Of a stretch of DNA of 6,675 bases, positions 6,550 through 6,675 are shown piece after piece. This stretch comes from JBDNDK01 sp046719185 (GTDB taxonomy: Bacteria; Armatimonadota; UBA5829): the NCBI GenBank assembly GCA_046719185.1, contig JBDNDK010000135.1, positions 1 to 6,675 of the forward strand, given 5' to 3'. Each line of letters begins with the position of its first letter. Positions within the stretch are counted from its first letter, which is position 1. The notes under the pieces were generated by a model that did not search any database, was not told the origin of the DNA, and worked only from the letters and a program-made list of their open reading frames with translations. Position numbers and translations under genes: made by a program.

Positions 6550-6675
6550 ATCCAGTGGGCCATCGCCAACGGCGAGACCGTCACCGGCGTCACCATCATG
6601 CGCATTGATGCGGGGCTCGATACCGGCGACATTCTCCTGCAGGAGTCCGTGGAGATCGGTCCGGAAGAGACGGCG
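6550..6675 (+). CDS. fmt: Methionyl-tRNA formyltransferase, internal fragment (probably foreign to the rest of the window)
   Basis: The frame from ATC at 6550 reads IQWAIANGETVTGVTIM then RIDAGLDTGDILLQ and runs off the right edge (42 codons). This is the conserved middle of the Fmt formyl-transfer domain; E. coli Fmt has [29 protein letters not shown] at the same place. Fmt formylates the initiator Met-tRNA from 10-formyl-tetrahydrofolate. The residues that should precede it (the HxSLLPxxRGAAP stretch and catalytic Asn/His) are absent: directly before IQW the DNA is low-complexity AT sequence. The piece is 65% GC (81 of 125 bases) and uses CGC and GGC codons, unlike the AGA-rich genes before it. 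It is therefore not a working gene here; a chimeric assembly join is the likely cause. Confidence 0.9.
   Translation, partial: MQWAIANGETVTGVTIMRIDAGLDTGDILLQESVEIGPEETA

Noticed and set aside
6550..6675. Horizontal transfer of fmt or a second fmt copy
   Set aside because: Only a headless internal fragment is present and it starts exactly at a compositional break; an assembly chimera is more economical.

Overview
The first ~6.55 kb is AT-rich DNA (roughly one-third GC by eye, arginine codons almost all AGA) from a bacterium I cannot place to phylum. Both polysaccharide-active genes have N-terminal signal peptides without a lipobox, and two of the genes have recognisable Shine-Dalgarno sequences. 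This suggests an uncultivated polysaccharide degrader. The C-terminal domain style of the large hydrolase resembles exported proteins I associate with Armatimonadota-like and other environmental lineages, but that link is weak. The look of the sequence is that of a metagenome contig.

Layout: (1) bases 1-473 hold the 3' part of a NarL/FixJ-type response regulator cut by the left edge. (2) Bases 542-961 encode an Ohr-type peroxiredoxin with all its catalytic residues, followed by a hairpin and short T-run. (3) Convergent to it, bases 1031-2671 on the minus strand encode an exported DUF5010/GH99-like TIM-barrel protein with a C-terminal beta-sandwich. (4) A 218-bp divergent intergenic region follows. 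(5) Bases 2890-6117 encode a 1075-residue exported multidomain glycoside hydrolase with a GH51-like (clan GH-A) catalytic domain, two N-terminal accessory domains and a tandem OB-fold-like tail. (6) A strong intrinsic terminator is followed by about 350 bp without genes, containing a second copy of the palindrome found after ohr and then a very AT-rich low-complexity stretch. (7) At about base 6550 the sequence changes abruptly from ~18% to ~65% GC and becomes an internal piece of methionyl-tRNA formyltransferase (fmt).

The two divergent hydrolases probably act outside the cytoplasm on plant-, algal- or microbial-type polysaccharide and may be controlled from their shared intergenic region. 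No transporter, sensor or sugar regulator is visible, so this is not a demonstrable complete utilisation locus. The response regulator and Ohr are ordinary genes with no evident link to it. The most consequential observation is the right-hand junction, which looks like a chimeric join of two organisms' DNA rather than biology. I did not find convincing evidence for a new biological system; the best candidates are the hydrolase architecture and the repeated TCGGGAA-N4-TTCCCGA palindrome.
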